A DNA stretch of 64,000 nt from JAFDVL01 sp963794955. GTDB taxonomy: Bacteria; Acidobacteriota; Blastocatellia; RBC074. The notes below the pieces were generated by a model that saw only the letters and a list, made by a program, of their open reading frames with translations, did not search any database and was not told the origin of the DNA. Position 1 is the stretch's first letter. Every line of letters begins with the position of its first letter. The position numbers and the translations under genes were made by a program. Below, piece after piece: positions 45,001-53,347 of the stretch. The stretch covers positions 254,682 to 318,681 of the forward strand of contig CAWCGF010000026.1 in NCBI GenBank assembly GCA_963794955.1, read 5' to 3'.

Positions 45001-45331
45001 CCGTGTCAGTGGCACTGTGAAACGTAAGTTGCTTCGCGGTTCCGCCTTCTGCCGGAATAATAAAGACATCGTCATTGCCATTGCGGTCGGACGAAAACGC
45101 GACCCACTTGCCGTCAGGCGAAAAGCGCGGATACACGTCGCGTGCTTTGTGAACGGTCAGGCGTTTCAGATTCTGCCCTGTCTCATCCGCTGTCCAAAGA
45201 TCGCCGAGATAGGTGAAGACGACTTTGCCCTGGTGATAATGCGGATAGCGAACAAGTTTTGCTTCTCGGCCTAGCGCGGCGAGCGACAAACATAATGCGC
45301 TCAGTGTGATGAATACGTGCAAACGTTTCAT
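42071..45331 (-). CDS. exported tricorn protease homologue (S41)
   Basis: A 1086-residue protein with a signal peptide (MKRLHVFITLSALCLSLAAL) and strong ribosome-binding site (AGGAGG, six bases before ATG). Two beta-propellers (about residues 25-330 and 330-620) carry FSPDGKWVAF/WSPDGKWLAY blades. A Gly-rich loop (GGGSGDEGGGRGGRGGGFGG) lies near residue 640. After a helical core domain there is a PDZ-like domain (GVELESDEQAGRYRITHVY) and the S41 serine protease domain with SNAEMFPAGFRALGLGKTVG; the Ser of SNAE is the likely nucleophile. Tricorn enzymes trim oligopeptides. The second half of the protein is well conserved and no break is seen. Confidence 0.93.
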   Translation of the reverse strand: MKRLHVFITLSALCLSLAALGREAKLVRYPHYHQGKVVFTYLGDLWTADETGQNLKRLTVHKARDVYPRFSPDGKWVAFSSDRNGNDDVFIIPAEGGTAKQLTFHSATDTVQGWTPDGKAVLFASQRGEDFMGKLYTVNVDDLKERNAGADMGVWATYSPDGKKLAINRKGQTYWRKYYRGSYQTDVTVMDIAAKKFTDVTDFNGLDSWPMWSRDGHIYFVSDREGNGLTNLWRVGESGGKAEKVTSFTAGDVRWPAMSSDGRTIVFEHDFGVWKLDVAAKKTAPIKLDIAAETQENLAETRDFNSQVDDYDLAPTGRRIAFTIHGEIFTAPTEEGELRQLTDSPWRDKDPQYSPDGKWVAFVSDRSGREEIYVIAADGTGEPQKITDQDTLKNSMSWSPNSKELAFTGSDNKLRKYNFDSKQTAELTSSNYGNLNAPIWSPDGKWLAYAKSDAARNSDIYLLPATGGEERKVTFDSYTDINPRFSPDGKKLFFVRNESGGFGGGGDRSGTQIYVVALERQERDPNEPDETAEPAEQPVGRGNAAQRNQPPKEVNIDWAGLKRRTRQITRMPFGAFNYEVAPDSRTIVFLTTEPSNLRNMPVIYSIQDDGRRLTRIAAGGGSGDEGGGRGGRGGGFGGGLSGLSITRDGRTLFFREGEGVYSVSLGGGAAGAAAAGRGGTGGDGARRRVSFVAKVKIEKPSEWAEMFDDAWRTMKYRFYDPQMHGRDWDAMRAKYQPLVEHVGDRQELLNIVNEMIGELNASHTGAAPGPGGRDGNVTTAHLGVELESDEQAGRYRITHVYETGPADKDWVKASAGDYLLAINGKPVKAGDNFWSLLNSTNRLNRKVAVTLNNKASEDGAWTTRIEPIAMQSYNQLRYERWVKQRGEMTAKLSGGRIGYLHIQAMDQPSLRKFEKEIRENRNKEALVIDQRFNGGGNIEQELLAILVQRQYQIWQPRGTEATGRPFAGFFGPKIVLQNWRSASNAEMFPAGFRALGLGKTVGMPTMGAVIGTGSYSLIDGSTVRTPGVGVFLADTKRTNMENFGVQPDILIENTPEDNLAGKDRQLETAVQELLRELGQKKAVVQK

Positions 45332-45506
45332 GGCGATCCTCCTGAAAAAGATTGTGTTCGGGTGGAAACGGGTAGCGAAGGGCTATAACGCATTCGCCGC
45401 CGCGCTGGTTACAGTCAGCATTGAAGATTCGCCGCGTTGCCTTTATGCTGTTTGCCTACACGAGCGAGATATTAACGACAAGGTTACAAACTCAGGGAGC
45501 AAAGAC

Positions 45507-45968
45507 ATGATCCAACTGAAGGTAAATGGAAAAACGCAGCAATATGATGGCGACGAGGAAATGCCGTTGCTATGGTATTTGCGCGATGAATTGCAATATA
45601 CCGGCACGAAATACGGCTGTGGGCAAGGTCTCTGCGGAGCCTGCACCGTGCATCTGAACGGCAAAGCCGTGCGCAGTTGCCAGACGACGCTGAAGGCCGC
45701 CGCCAACCAAAATATCACTACTATTGAAGGCTTGAGCGCCACCGCCAATCATCCCGTGCAACAGGCCTGGCGCGACCATAACGTGCCGCAATGTGGCTAC
45801 TGCCAGAGCGGGCAAATTATGCAGGCGGCATCCTTGCTGAAAGAAAAACCGAAGCCCACCGATGCTGACATTGATGCTGCGATGAAAGGCAACATTTGCC
45901 GCTGCGGCACGTATCAACGCATCCGCGCCGCAATTAAACAGGCGGCCAATACGAAAGGGGGCAAATAA
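45507..45968 (+). CDS. 2Fe-2S small subunit of xanthine dehydrogenase-family hydroxylase (copy 2)
   Basis: A 153-residue subunit starting at the ATG at 45507 (MIQLKVNGKTQQYDGDEEMP). In-frame upstream codons reach 45306 but overlap the divergent tricorn gene and carry no family similarity. Cluster motifs are CGQGLCGACTVHLNGKAVRSC and CGYCQSGQIMQAASLL ... GNICRCGTYQRIRAAI. It is a close paralogue of copy 1 without the Ala/Lys-rich tail. The leader ACAAACTCAGGGAGCA parallels ACAAACTCTGGGAGCA before copy 1. The large subunit follows after two bases, so the two are in one operon. Confidence 0.92.
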   Translation: MIQLKVNGKTQQYDGDEEMPLLWYLRDELQYTGTKYGCGQGLCGACTVHLNGKAVRSCQTTLKAAANQNITTIEGLSATANHPVQQAWRDHNVPQCGYCQSGQIMQAASLLKEKPKPTDADIDAAMKGNICRCGTYQRIRAAIKQAANTKGGK

Positions 45969-45970
45969 GT

Positions 45971-48223
45971 ATGCAGAAAATTGAATTCGTCCCTCGTCGC
46001 ACCTTTCTGGCGCATTTGGTTTCGTCCAGTGCCTTCGTCATCGGCGCACGCGCTGGAGCGTTTGATTTCAACGGCGCGACAACTGCCGAACTGGTCAGCG
46101 ATGCTGACAAAGCCGCGTGGAATCCCAATGTCTACCTTGGCATCGAACCTGATGGCAAAGTAATTCTCATCATGCACCGCTCCGAAATGGGAACCGGTTC
46201 GCGTAGCGTGCTGCCCGTTGTGATGGCTGAAGAACTGGATGCCGACTGGAATCGCGTCACGCTGGAACAAGCCATTGGCGATCCAAAATATGGTTCGCAA
46301 AATACCGACGGTTCATGCTCCATCCGCGATTTTTACGATACGTTCCGTGAGGCCGGAGCGACAGCGCGCATTATGCTCGAACGCGCCGCCGCTGCGAAAT
46401 GGGGCGTTCCCACAGGCGAATGCAAAGCCCAGAATCACTTTGTTGTGCATAAGAGCGGCAAGAAACTCGGCTTTGGCGAACTTGCTACGTTAGCGAAACA
46501 ACAGCCGGTGCCGAAGAAAGAAGAACTTACCTTTAAGTCATCTGCCGATTACCGCTACGTCGGCAAAGAATTGCCAACCCTTGATCGCGATAGCCTTACC
46601 AACGGCAAAGGCATTTTCGGCATTGATGCGACCATGCCCGGAATGGTTCACGCCTCCATCGAACGCTCGCCGGTGTTTGGCGGCAAGCTGAAAAGCTTTG
46701 ATGACAAGGACGCCAAAGCCGTCAAAGGCGTCATCCAAACCGTTACGATTCCCGACCTCAAAGGCCCAACGATGTTCCAACCACTCGGCGGCGTCGCCGT
46801 GATTGCGAACAGCACCTGGGCGGCAGCAAAAGGTCGGGAAAAACTCAAAGTCGAATGGAGCGAAAGCCCTAACGCCGCGTACGATTCGGCTAAGTACAAA
46901 CAATCCTTGCTCGAAACCGTGCGCAAGCCACAAAAAGTCGTGCGCAATGTCGGTGACGTAGACGCTGAATTTGCCAAGGCCACCAAGACGCACGAAGCCG
47001 AATATTACGCGCCACACTTGGCCCACGCGCCGATGGAACCAGTGGCCGCCGTAGCTGAGTACAAAGACGGCAAGGTGGTGTGCCACGCCAACACGCAAAA
47101 TCCACAAGCCGTACAGGACACCGTGGCACAGGCGCTTGGCATCAAGAAAGAAAATGTCGAATGTCACGTGACATTGCTCGGCGGCGGCTTTGGTCGCAAA
47201 TCAAAACCCGATTACGTCGCTGAAGCGGCATTGCTTTCCAAAGCTGTCGGCAAACCCGTCAAAGTCACCTGGAGCCGCGAGGATGACATCCGCTTTGACT
47301 ATTATCATACGGTCGCAGCGATGTATATGAAGGCAGCGATTGGCGCGAACGGCAAGCCGACCGCGTGGTTGCAACGTGTCGCGTATCCTTCGATTGGCAC
47401 GACATTCAATCCTGCTGCCACGCACGCCGAAGCTTTTGAGATGATGATGGGATGGAACGACGTGCCGTTTGATATTCCCAACCATCGCGCGGAAAACGGC
47501 CCCGCGAAAAATCACGTTCGCATCGGCTGGCTGCGCTCCGTCGCCAATATTTACCAGGCGTTCGCCGTGCATTCGTTCATAGATGAACTGGCGAATTTGG
47601 CCAAGCGTGATTCGGTAGAATATTTGCTGGACGTGCTGGGCGCGTCACGCAAAATCCCTCTCGGCAAGGAGTACATCAATCACGGCAAATCGCAGGAGCA
47701 ATATCCCGTAGACACAGGCCGGATGCGCAATGTCATAGAACTCGCCGCCGAAAAATCCGGCTGGGCGAAAAAGAAACCCACGAAAGGCCGCGCCCTGGGC
47801 ATCGCCGCACATCGCAGCTTTTTGACCTACGTTGCCGTTGCCGTCGAAGTTGAAGTGGACAATGCAGGCAAAGTCCGCATCCCGCAAATGGACATAGCCG
47901 TAGACGCAGGCACGATCATCAATCCCGACCGTGTCAAATCGCAATTTGAAGGTGCAGGCGTGTTCGGCACGAGCATCGCCTTGATGAGCGGCATCACCGC
48001 GAAAAACGGCGAAATCGAGCAATCGAACTTTCATGATTACCAGGTCGCCCGGATGAACGAAGCGCCAATGATCGTCAACGTTCACATCATCAAAAGCACT
48101 ACGCCCCCCGCAGGCGTAGGCGAACCCGGCGTTCCGCCTGTTGCCCCCGCAATTTGCAATGCCATCGCGGCTGCCACGGGCAAACGCATTCGTGAATTGC
48201 CGATTCGCAGGCAATTGGCGTAA
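45971..48223 (+). CDS. Tat-exported molybdopterin-binding hydroxylase subunit (IorB-like, copy 2)
   Basis: A 750-residue molybdenum hydroxylase large subunit. The N-terminus has an arginine-pair signal (VPRRTFLAHLVSSSAFVIGA), consistent with Tat export. Family segments: YLGIEPDGKVILIMHRSEMG, TLLGGGFGRKSKPDYVAEAA, SVANIYQAFAVHSFIDELAN and the catalytic Glu loop GVGEPGVPPVAPAICNAIAA. It pairs with the 2Fe-2S subunit at 45507. Compared with copy 1 it is 17 residues longer and diverged throughout, so the duplication is not recent. A terminator follows. Substrate unknown. Confidence 0.92.
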   Translation: MQKIEFVPRRTFLAHLVSSSAFVIGARAGAFDFNGATTAELVSDADKAAWNPNVYLGIEPDGKVILIMHRSEMGTGSRSVLPVVMAEELDADWNRVTLEQAIGDPKYGSQNTDGSCSIRDFYDTFREAGATARIMLERAAAAKWGVPTGECKAQNHFVVHKSGKKLGFGELATLAKQQPVPKKEELTFKSSADYRYVGKELPTLDRDSLTNGKGIFGIDATMPGMVHASIERSPVFGGKLKSFDDKDAKAVKGVIQTVTIPDLKGPTMFQPLGGVAVIANSTWAAAKGREKLKVEWSESPNAAYDSAKYKQSLLETVRKPQKVVRNVGDVDAEFAKATKTHEAEYYAPHLAHAPMEPVAAVAEYKDGKVVCHANTQNPQAVQDTVAQALGIKKENVECHVTLLGGGFGRKSKPDYVAEAALLSKAVGKPVKVTWSREDDIRFDYYHTVAAMYMKAAIGANGKPTAWLQRVAYPSIGTTFNPAATHAEAFEMMMGWNDVPFDIPNHRAENGPAKNHVRIGWLRSVANIYQAFAVHSFIDELANLAKRDSVEYLLDVLGASRKIPLGKEYINHGKSQEQYPVDTGRMRNVIELAAEKSGWAKKKPTKGRALGIAAHRSFLTYVAVAVEVEVDNAGKVRIPQMDIAVDAGTIINPDRVKSQFEGAGVFGTSIALMSGITAKNGEIEQSNFHDYQVARMNEAPMIVNVHIIKSTTPPAGVGEPGVPPVAPAICNAIAAATGKRIRELPIRRQLA

Positions 48224-48247
48224 GGCAAAGGCGTACAAATGAGAACG

Positions 48248-48291
48248 CGGAATACTCGAAAGTTACTTCGGGTATTCCGCCTTTTTATTTT
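48248..48291 (+). terminator. rho-independent terminator after hydroxylase operon
   Basis: CGGAATACTCGAA (48248..48260) pairs with TTCGGGTATTCCG (48267..48279) with one G-T or mismatch pair, followed by CCTTTTTATTTT. It lies 25 bases past the large-subunit stop. Confidence 0.85.
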
Positions 48292-48318
48292 CGAGCAGCT
48301 TCAGTTTATAGTGACATT

Positions 48319-49248
48319 TTCAGATGTGAGCAACGGCGAGACCTTCTTGAAAAAAGCCCATAAATCTCATCAACCGTTTCTCTAAAGGAAAAGGCGCAAT
48401 AGGCGGCCACGCATTACTTCATTCACTACGCCGCGTTTCATCCGCGCGATTACAAAGGTGGGCTGGGCAAATCTACGTTGGTGGAGCTGCTGATTAAAGA
48501 GGGGATTCGCCGCGCCGGTAAAGACCCGACGGGCTTAGCGGATGAGGTGGCGCTGTCGCATGAAAACGATTTGGAAGGCTGTTTGGTCGTGGCCGAAAAA
48601 CGTGGCAACGAACTGAGCAAAGCGGTTGTGCAATACGTCGAAACAATGGCGCACAATCGTTATCTGAAGCTGCATCCCGCGCACGTCAACACCAACATCG
48701 GCGCACTCGTCCAAATGGAGGACCAGCATCCGTTGCTTTTTGCCGAACCCAAAGGACACGGGATGTCGCAATATAGCGGCAGCCGTGAACAACTAAAAAA
48801 TTCTCGGCAAGGGACACTGGTTTATTCCTATGCAGGCCAGGCGGAAAACCCGGAAACGGTACGCGGGAAGGCCGTTGGTTATGAGCTAATCCCACTATAC
48901 GAAACGCTCTGGGAAAAGGCGCAGGCAGGCGAAAACGATACGTTTGGCGAGGCGACAGACTATGAGAACGTTACGGTACTGATGCAGCAATTGGGCAGCG
49001 ACCCCATCAGCATTGAACGCTCCGTGGGCCAACTCGGCTCGGCCTTTCGCGGCACGGTGGGCTTCAAGAACAAAGCGCGTCCGCCGTGGGGTTGGTATGA
49101 CGACACCGAAAAAGACCGTCCGCGCGGCGAATGGTTTTTCCATCCGGCGGCGGTCATCGCGCGCCATTTTAATTTGGAGCATAGTTTCGCGCTGGCCTAT
49201 ACCTATCATCCCTATTTGAAAATTGGGCTGGCGGAAATTCAGCGATAA
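48319..49248 (+). pseudogene. 5'-decayed conserved hypothetical gene
   Basis: From about 48400 one frame reads HYFIHYAAFHPRDYKGG, LGKSTLVELLIKEGIRRAG and so on to the stop at 49248 (256 codons after a TTG at 48478). No ATG opens it, and an in-frame TAG lies just before (near 48398). Other frames upstream carry DVSNGETFLKKAHKSHQPF and IGGHA, which look like pieces of the missing N-terminal part in three phases. The C-terminal half (WGWYDDTEKDRPRGEWFFH ... YHPYLKIGLAEIQR) is intact. I recognise no family. It is either a pseudogene or a gene with several sequence errors; a translated remnant from TTG is possible. Confidence 0.55.
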
Positions 49249-49268
49249 GCGAAGCTCCTCACAAATAA

Positions 49269-49298
49269 GGCGGGCGCAGCAATTATGCTGCGCCCGCC
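49269..49298. terminator. bidirectional hairpin terminator
   Basis: GGCGGGCGCAGCA (49269..49281) and TGCTGCGCCCGCC (49286..49298) form a perfect 13-pair stem with an ATTA loop. It lies between the ends of the decayed gene (plus) and the radical SAM gene (minus). Confidence 0.85.
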
Positions 49299-49323
49299 TC
49301 CTAGCTCAAAAACAACTTCAACT

Positions 49324-51360
49324 CTAGCTGGCCGCCGCCGTCACCGCGCCCGTGCCTTCTTCCTTATTAGTCTTCACACCACCCAGTTGCACTAACTTCG
49401 GCGCATCCTGTTTCAGGATAGATTGCATATACAACTTGCGCATCTGCTGCTGCTCTTCTTTTGCATTTTGCGGCAATACGCCTTTTTCGCGGCCTCGTGC
49501 AGCATCCACAGCATTGACCTTCAAGCCGTGCGCCGCGTCTTCGAGGTTAACGCTGTGGTTGTTGGCAAAGATTTCGTGGCGTCCGTGATCTTTGTACCAC
49601 TTGGCCACGGTGGCGTTCTGGTGCATATTTTCGATGATATTGCGCCAACCAATGCCCGTATTGTATGCGCAGAACGAAATTTCGCCTTCCTGTGTGCCGT
49701 ACGGGATGATGCACATTTCGGTGCGGCGGAAATCGTAATTGAACAAATCCTGGAACCACATTCCTGCGACAAAGAGAAAGTTCCACGGGTCTTGCCGACG
49801 CTTCTCCACGTCTTCTTTGGTGCGCTCGCCATCCACTTTACCGTAGTCTTTGCCCGACAGACCAAACGTCTTGTCGAACTTCTTCAACAGGTCGGTGAGC
49901 TTGAAAGTTTTGGGTGCGCCAAAGGAATCATAGTTTTTTAGCAAGGCCATCGCGATCATGACATTCGACATCCTCTTGCCACGTCCGGCATCCGTGATCT
50001 TCGTGATGTCTTTAAGCAATTGCGGAATGTTGATGAAGCCCGGAACTGGTGCCATTTCCTTCGTTTCTTTATTGATCATCAAGGCCGTGCCAACGCCGCA
50101 ATTCGGGTGGCAACCGCAGCTCATCTGTCCCCATTCGGCTTGGGGGCCGTGGACGAGGTCGGCGAAATCCGCGAACGTAGACATCACCGAAATCGGGAAC
50201 CAATCGCGGGTCGGTTCGGTCACGCCAATATGTTTCTTTACGTCGTGCGCCATGTGCGACAGCGTATAGCGTTGTCGCATGCGGCGCTCGTCTGTGATGT
50301 CTTCGTCACGTCCGGTGAACGAAACCGGTTGGAATGAAACGAAGGAAATTTTCTTCGGATTGTCGAGCGCGAAACGAATCACCGGGCCGACTTCTTCGTT
50401 GTTTACATCGTTGACTAATGTCGTCACGAGCACGATTTCAACGCCTGCTTCGTGCAGGTTATCAATCGCCTTGAGCTTCACGTCGAACAGGTTGCCAACT
50501 TGGCGGTGACCGTTCGCTGCGTTGCCGATGCCATCGAATTGCAAGTAGACATAACGCAATCCGGCTTCGGCAGCTTTGCGGCAGAATTCTTTCGATTTGG
50601 CAAATTCGATGCCGTTAGTTGCGGCTTGCACCGAGTTATAACCAACTTTTTTCGAGTATTTGATCGCGTCCAGGAAGTAGGGCGAGAGTGTCGGTTCGCC
50701 GCCGGAAAATTGAATGGACATCTGCCGACGCGGCTTAATCGAAACCGCATTGTCCATAATTTCCTGAATATCTTCCCAGCTCAATTCGTGGACGAAGCCG
50801 ACCTGGTTCGCGTCCATAAAGCAGGGGTCACACATCATGTTGCAACGATTCGTCAGGTCTACCGTCAAAACGGAACCGCGTCCGTGTTTGATCGTGGACG
50901 AGCCGTGTTTATGTAGCTTTTCGTCGTTGTGCGCGTCAATGTCACGACCGGGATACATCGCTTCGATATGTTCCAGGAAGTCCTTGTCCATCGCCATCAT
51001 ATCTTCGTAATGGCCGTGAATCGGGCAATCTTTGACCATCCAGATTTCGTTGTCACGATTGATGATCGTGGCTTTGATTTCGCCGGGACGATCCTCAATG
51101 ACCTTGAACGGGTCTTCACCGTCTTCGATGATGCGCTTGCGGGCTTCTTTCACGCAGGCCGGGCAAAGCGAATCGGTCGTGCGTGGCCACCCAAGAGTTG
51201 GCTTGGATTTCTGCCATGACTTGAGCAAGGGCTTTTCTGACCATTTGGGGGTGAACGCGGGAGCAGGCTTATATTGATTCACGGACTGAATTGCATTGAA
51301 TGCAAACGCCGCGAATTTCGATAAGCCTTTTTCGACATATTTAATGGGACTGTGTGCCAT
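49324..51360 (-). CDS. radical SAM enzyme resembling tetraether/membrane-spanning lipid synthase (Tes-like)
   Basis: A 678-residue radical SAM protein. The radical cluster motif is CNMMCDPC at residues 173-180, followed by SGGEPTLSPYFL. An N-terminal metal-binding part has CPAC (66-69) and CPIHG (112-116). A C-terminal part has MSCGCHPNCGVGTALMIN and MCIIPYGTQEGEISFCAYN, likely binding further iron-sulphur clusters. This order (CPxC, CPxHG, VDLTNRCNMMCDPCFM, later Cys groups) is that of the MJ0619/Tes family, which joins two lipid tails by a C-C bond in archaeal GDGT synthesis and has acidobacterial relatives linked to iso-diabolic acid and branched GDGT lipids. Function here is inferred from the motif order. 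It is monocistronic with a 486-base upstream gap. Confidence 0.72.
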   Translation of the reverse strand: MAHSPIKYVEKGLSKFAAFAFNAIQSVNQYKPAPAFTPKWSEKPLLKSWQKSKPTLGWPRTTDSLCPACVKEARKRIIEDGEDPFKVIEDRPGEIKATIINRDNEIWMVKDCPIHGHYEDMMAMDKDFLEHIEAMYPGRDIDAHNDEKLHKHGSSTIKHGRGSVLTVDLTNRCNMMCDPCFMDANQVGFVHELSWEDIQEIMDNAVSIKPRRQMSIQFSGGEPTLSPYFLDAIKYSKKVGYNSVQAATNGIEFAKSKEFCRKAAEAGLRYVYLQFDGIGNAANGHRQVGNLFDVKLKAIDNLHEAGVEIVLVTTLVNDVNNEEVGPVIRFALDNPKKISFVSFQPVSFTGRDEDITDERRMRQRYTLSHMAHDVKKHIGVTEPTRDWFPISVMSTFADFADLVHGPQAEWGQMSCGCHPNCGVGTALMINKETKEMAPVPGFINIPQLLKDITKITDAGRGKRMSNVMIAMALLKNYDSFGAPKTFKLTDLLKKFDKTFGLSGKDYGKVDGERTKEDVEKRRQDPWNFLFVAGMWFQDLFNYDFRRTEMCIIPYGTQEGEISFCAYNTGIGWRNIIENMHQNATVAKWYKDHGRHEIFANNHSVNLEDAAHGLKVNAVDAARGREKGVLPQNAKEEQQQMRKLYMQSILKQDAPKLVQLGGVKTNKEEGTGAVTAAAS

Positions 51361-51846
51361 TGTATTTCCTCATTGGTTAATTTGAATTTTGAACTTCCAG
51401 GGTTTTCAGCACCGACTCGAAGCCTCTTAATTTATAAGTGCAGTCTTCCCCGCCTGGTTGAGCGGTGTGTCATTTCGGACGCGCTCATCGTAATAAAATA
51501 GAATCTCGGTTTGTAATAACCAGCCTATAACCGCTTGGCTGTGGCGTGTGACCATAAAACGTTTAGAGTATAGCAAACAGCAGGCCACAAAGCACAAGGG
51601 CACAGCAATGTTTTGATTTTTCCAGCAAAAAGCTTTAAGTGCCTCCAAATAAATGGTTACTTGAATCAAGTAGGCTGTTAGACGCCCTCCAAGTGAGAAG
51701 AAAAATTATTTTGTTGCGGGTAGATCGGGTCAAAATGAAATCGTTTGGGCGAGCGAGAGCGATTGTGTAGCAAACTTGCCTGGAAAGACTGCTTCTCAGC
51801 ACCGCACTGTGTCGAAATGAAACACAGAGTTCCAGCAAGTAAGGTT
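51361..51846. other. 486-base gap, no gene recognised
   Basis: The stretch separates holA from the radical SAM gene, both on the minus strand. Two short reading frames (51427..51669 and 51635..51868, minus) have no protein-like composition. I see no tRNA, riboswitch or long palindrome. Regulatory sequence for the radical SAM gene is the likely content. Confidence 0.5.
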
Positions 51847-52902
51847 TTAGTGGTTTTTGGCAGGACAAAGCTCGCAGATCAGTAGCTCAATCTGCAAGCG
51901 CGGCGTTCCTAGTGAGGATTTAAGCGCCACATCAGTCGCGGCTATTCGCTGAATGCCTTGCAGCAGTCGCGCCGTTTCCATCTTGCGAGCTTTCTCATTC
52001 AAATGCGTTACCCCGTAGGGTGACATCCCCACGGCTTTGGCGATTTCGGAGTTCGGCGCATTTTGCTGCATCAGTTCTTTCGAGATCAGCAAGTTGCGAT
52101 AGCCCCTGGCAATTGCGCCCAGAATCATCACCGCCACCCCCTGTTTGTCCGAAACGTTCTCGAAAATATGTTCGAGCAGCGTCAGTGCGCGCTTGCGATT
52201 GCCTTCCAGCATGGCATCCGTCAACTCAAAATTGGAATGTTCGCGCGAATAACGCACGAGCGTTTCCACCTCCTGGCGCGTAATTCTGCCGCGTTCGCCC
52301 ACATAAGTAATCAACTTATCCAACTCGGTCGAAAGCTGCTGTAATTCCGTGCCAACCATGCCAACCAAATAGGCCGCCGTAGCGGAGTCAATCGAAGCGC
52401 CTGCGCGTGCGACATACTCCACAATCCAGCGCGGCGCAGCTTCGCGTTCGTCAAGCGGTTCAAAGCTGACAACCTCGCAAAACTTACTGAGCATCGTGGC
52501 AATATTGCGCCGCTTGTCCAAGCCCGGTGTATTAAAAATCAGCACCGTGGTTTCGACGGGACTACGAATGTAATCTTTCAGCCATTCTAATTGATCTTCA
52601 TCGCTGATGGCTTCAAAGCCCGTGACTACCACCGCCCGGCGCGCCGACATCATCGGGAACTGGCGCGCGATGGCCAGGGCTTCATCCAATTTGGTTTTCG
52701 CGACGGAGATTTCGGTGATATTGAAATCGCGCACCCCTTCGTCCACCGCCGCATCAATCAACTGTTTGATCGTTTGTTCGCGCAGGTAATTTTCTGCGCC
52801 CTCAAACAAGTACATTGGCGCAAATTTACCGCTCAGGATTTTGCGGGCGAACTCCGTTTGTGATTTCAGCGCATCGCCGGAGCCAGTTTTTTTGAAAGCC
52901 AT
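51847..52902 (-). CDS. holA: DNA polymerase III subunit delta
   Basis: A 351-residue clamp-loader subunit that opens the sliding clamp. Recognisable parts are APMYLFEGAENYLREQTIKQ near the N-terminus, TTVLIFNTPGLDKRRNIATM (the AAA-like domain), ELQQLSTELDKLITYVGERG and the C-terminal collar domain (KRALTLLEHIFENVSDKQGV). Length is normal. It is the last gene of the block M61-lptE-thioesterase-holA, four bases after the thioesterase stop. The neighbourhood of leuS, lptE and holA matches the conserved order in many diderm bacteria, supporting the assignment. Confidence 0.92.
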   Translation of the reverse strand: MAFKKTGSGDALKSQTEFARKILSGKFAPMYLFEGAENYLREQTIKQLIDAAVDEGVRDFNITEISVAKTKLDEALAIARQFPMMSARRAVVVTGFEAISDEDQLEWLKDYIRSPVETTVLIFNTPGLDKRRNIATMLSKFCEVVSFEPLDEREAAPRWIVEYVARAGASIDSATAAYLVGMVGTELQQLSTELDKLITYVGERGRITRQEVETLVRYSREHSNFELTDAMLEGNRKRALTLLEHIFENVSDKQGVAVMILGAIARGYRNLLISKELMQQNAPNSEIAKAVGMSPYGVTHLNEKARKMETARLLQGIQRIAATDVALKSSLGTPRLQIELLICELCPAKNH

Positions 52903-52906
52903 ATCT

Positions 52907-53344
52907 TCAACCTACAACGGCGCTTTCGATGGCCTGAATGCGTTGGCGGAATTCGTCAGACAACGGCGCTTTTTTCTGCTGGTTATAATCGTAGGAAACC
53001 AGCAAGCCTTCGCCTTCCGCCGCGATTTTCTGATGACGGTGACTAACGACGCGATGTTCGACCGTAAAGCGATCTGCCTGAATGTTAACGACGCGCACGC
53101 CCACAGAAATCGTGTCGGGGAACGTCAGCGGAAGACGAAAGCGGCAATTGATTGAAGCCAGAATCACGCCGATGCCCGTGTCGCCTATCATCTTCCACAC
53201 CCCAAGCTTCTCAAAATACACTGTCCGCGCGCTTTCAAAATAGCGAAAATACACAGCGTTATTGACGTGCTGACGCGCATCCATTTCGCCCCACACGACC
53301 GGTAGTTCTACCACCACCGGAAATTCTTGCAGTAATTCATCCAT
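52907..53344 (-). CDS. hotdog-fold acyl-CoA thioesterase (4HBT/YbgC-like)
   Basis: A 145-residue thioesterase of the 4-hydroxybenzoyl-CoA type. The active-site motif is intact: VVWGEMDARQHVNNAVYFRYFE, with the catalytic Asp and the HVNN loop. It would hydrolyse acyl-CoA or acyl-ACP thioesters in the cytoplasm; YbgC relatives are linked to the cell envelope. Spacing to lptE (three bases) and to holA (four bases) is minimal, so it is in the same operon. The exact acyl chain is unknown. Confidence 0.87.
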   Translation of the reverse strand: MDELLQEFPVVVELPVVWGEMDARQHVNNAVYFRYFESARTVYFEKLGVWKMIGDTGIGVILASINCRFRLPLTFPDTISVGVRVVNIQADRFTVEHRVVSHRHQKIAAEGEGLLVSYDYNQQKKAPLSDEFRQRIQAIESAVVG

Positions 53345-53347
53345 CGC

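Noticed and set aside
45306..45506. N-terminal extension of the copy 2 2Fe-2S subunit
   Set aside because: The extra 67 residues overlap the divergent tricorn start and have no family similarity; the ATG at 45507 has a GGGAG motif and matches copy 1.
51427..51868. Small proteins in the holA-radical SAM gap
   Set aside because: The two minus-strand frames lack start signals and protein-like composition.
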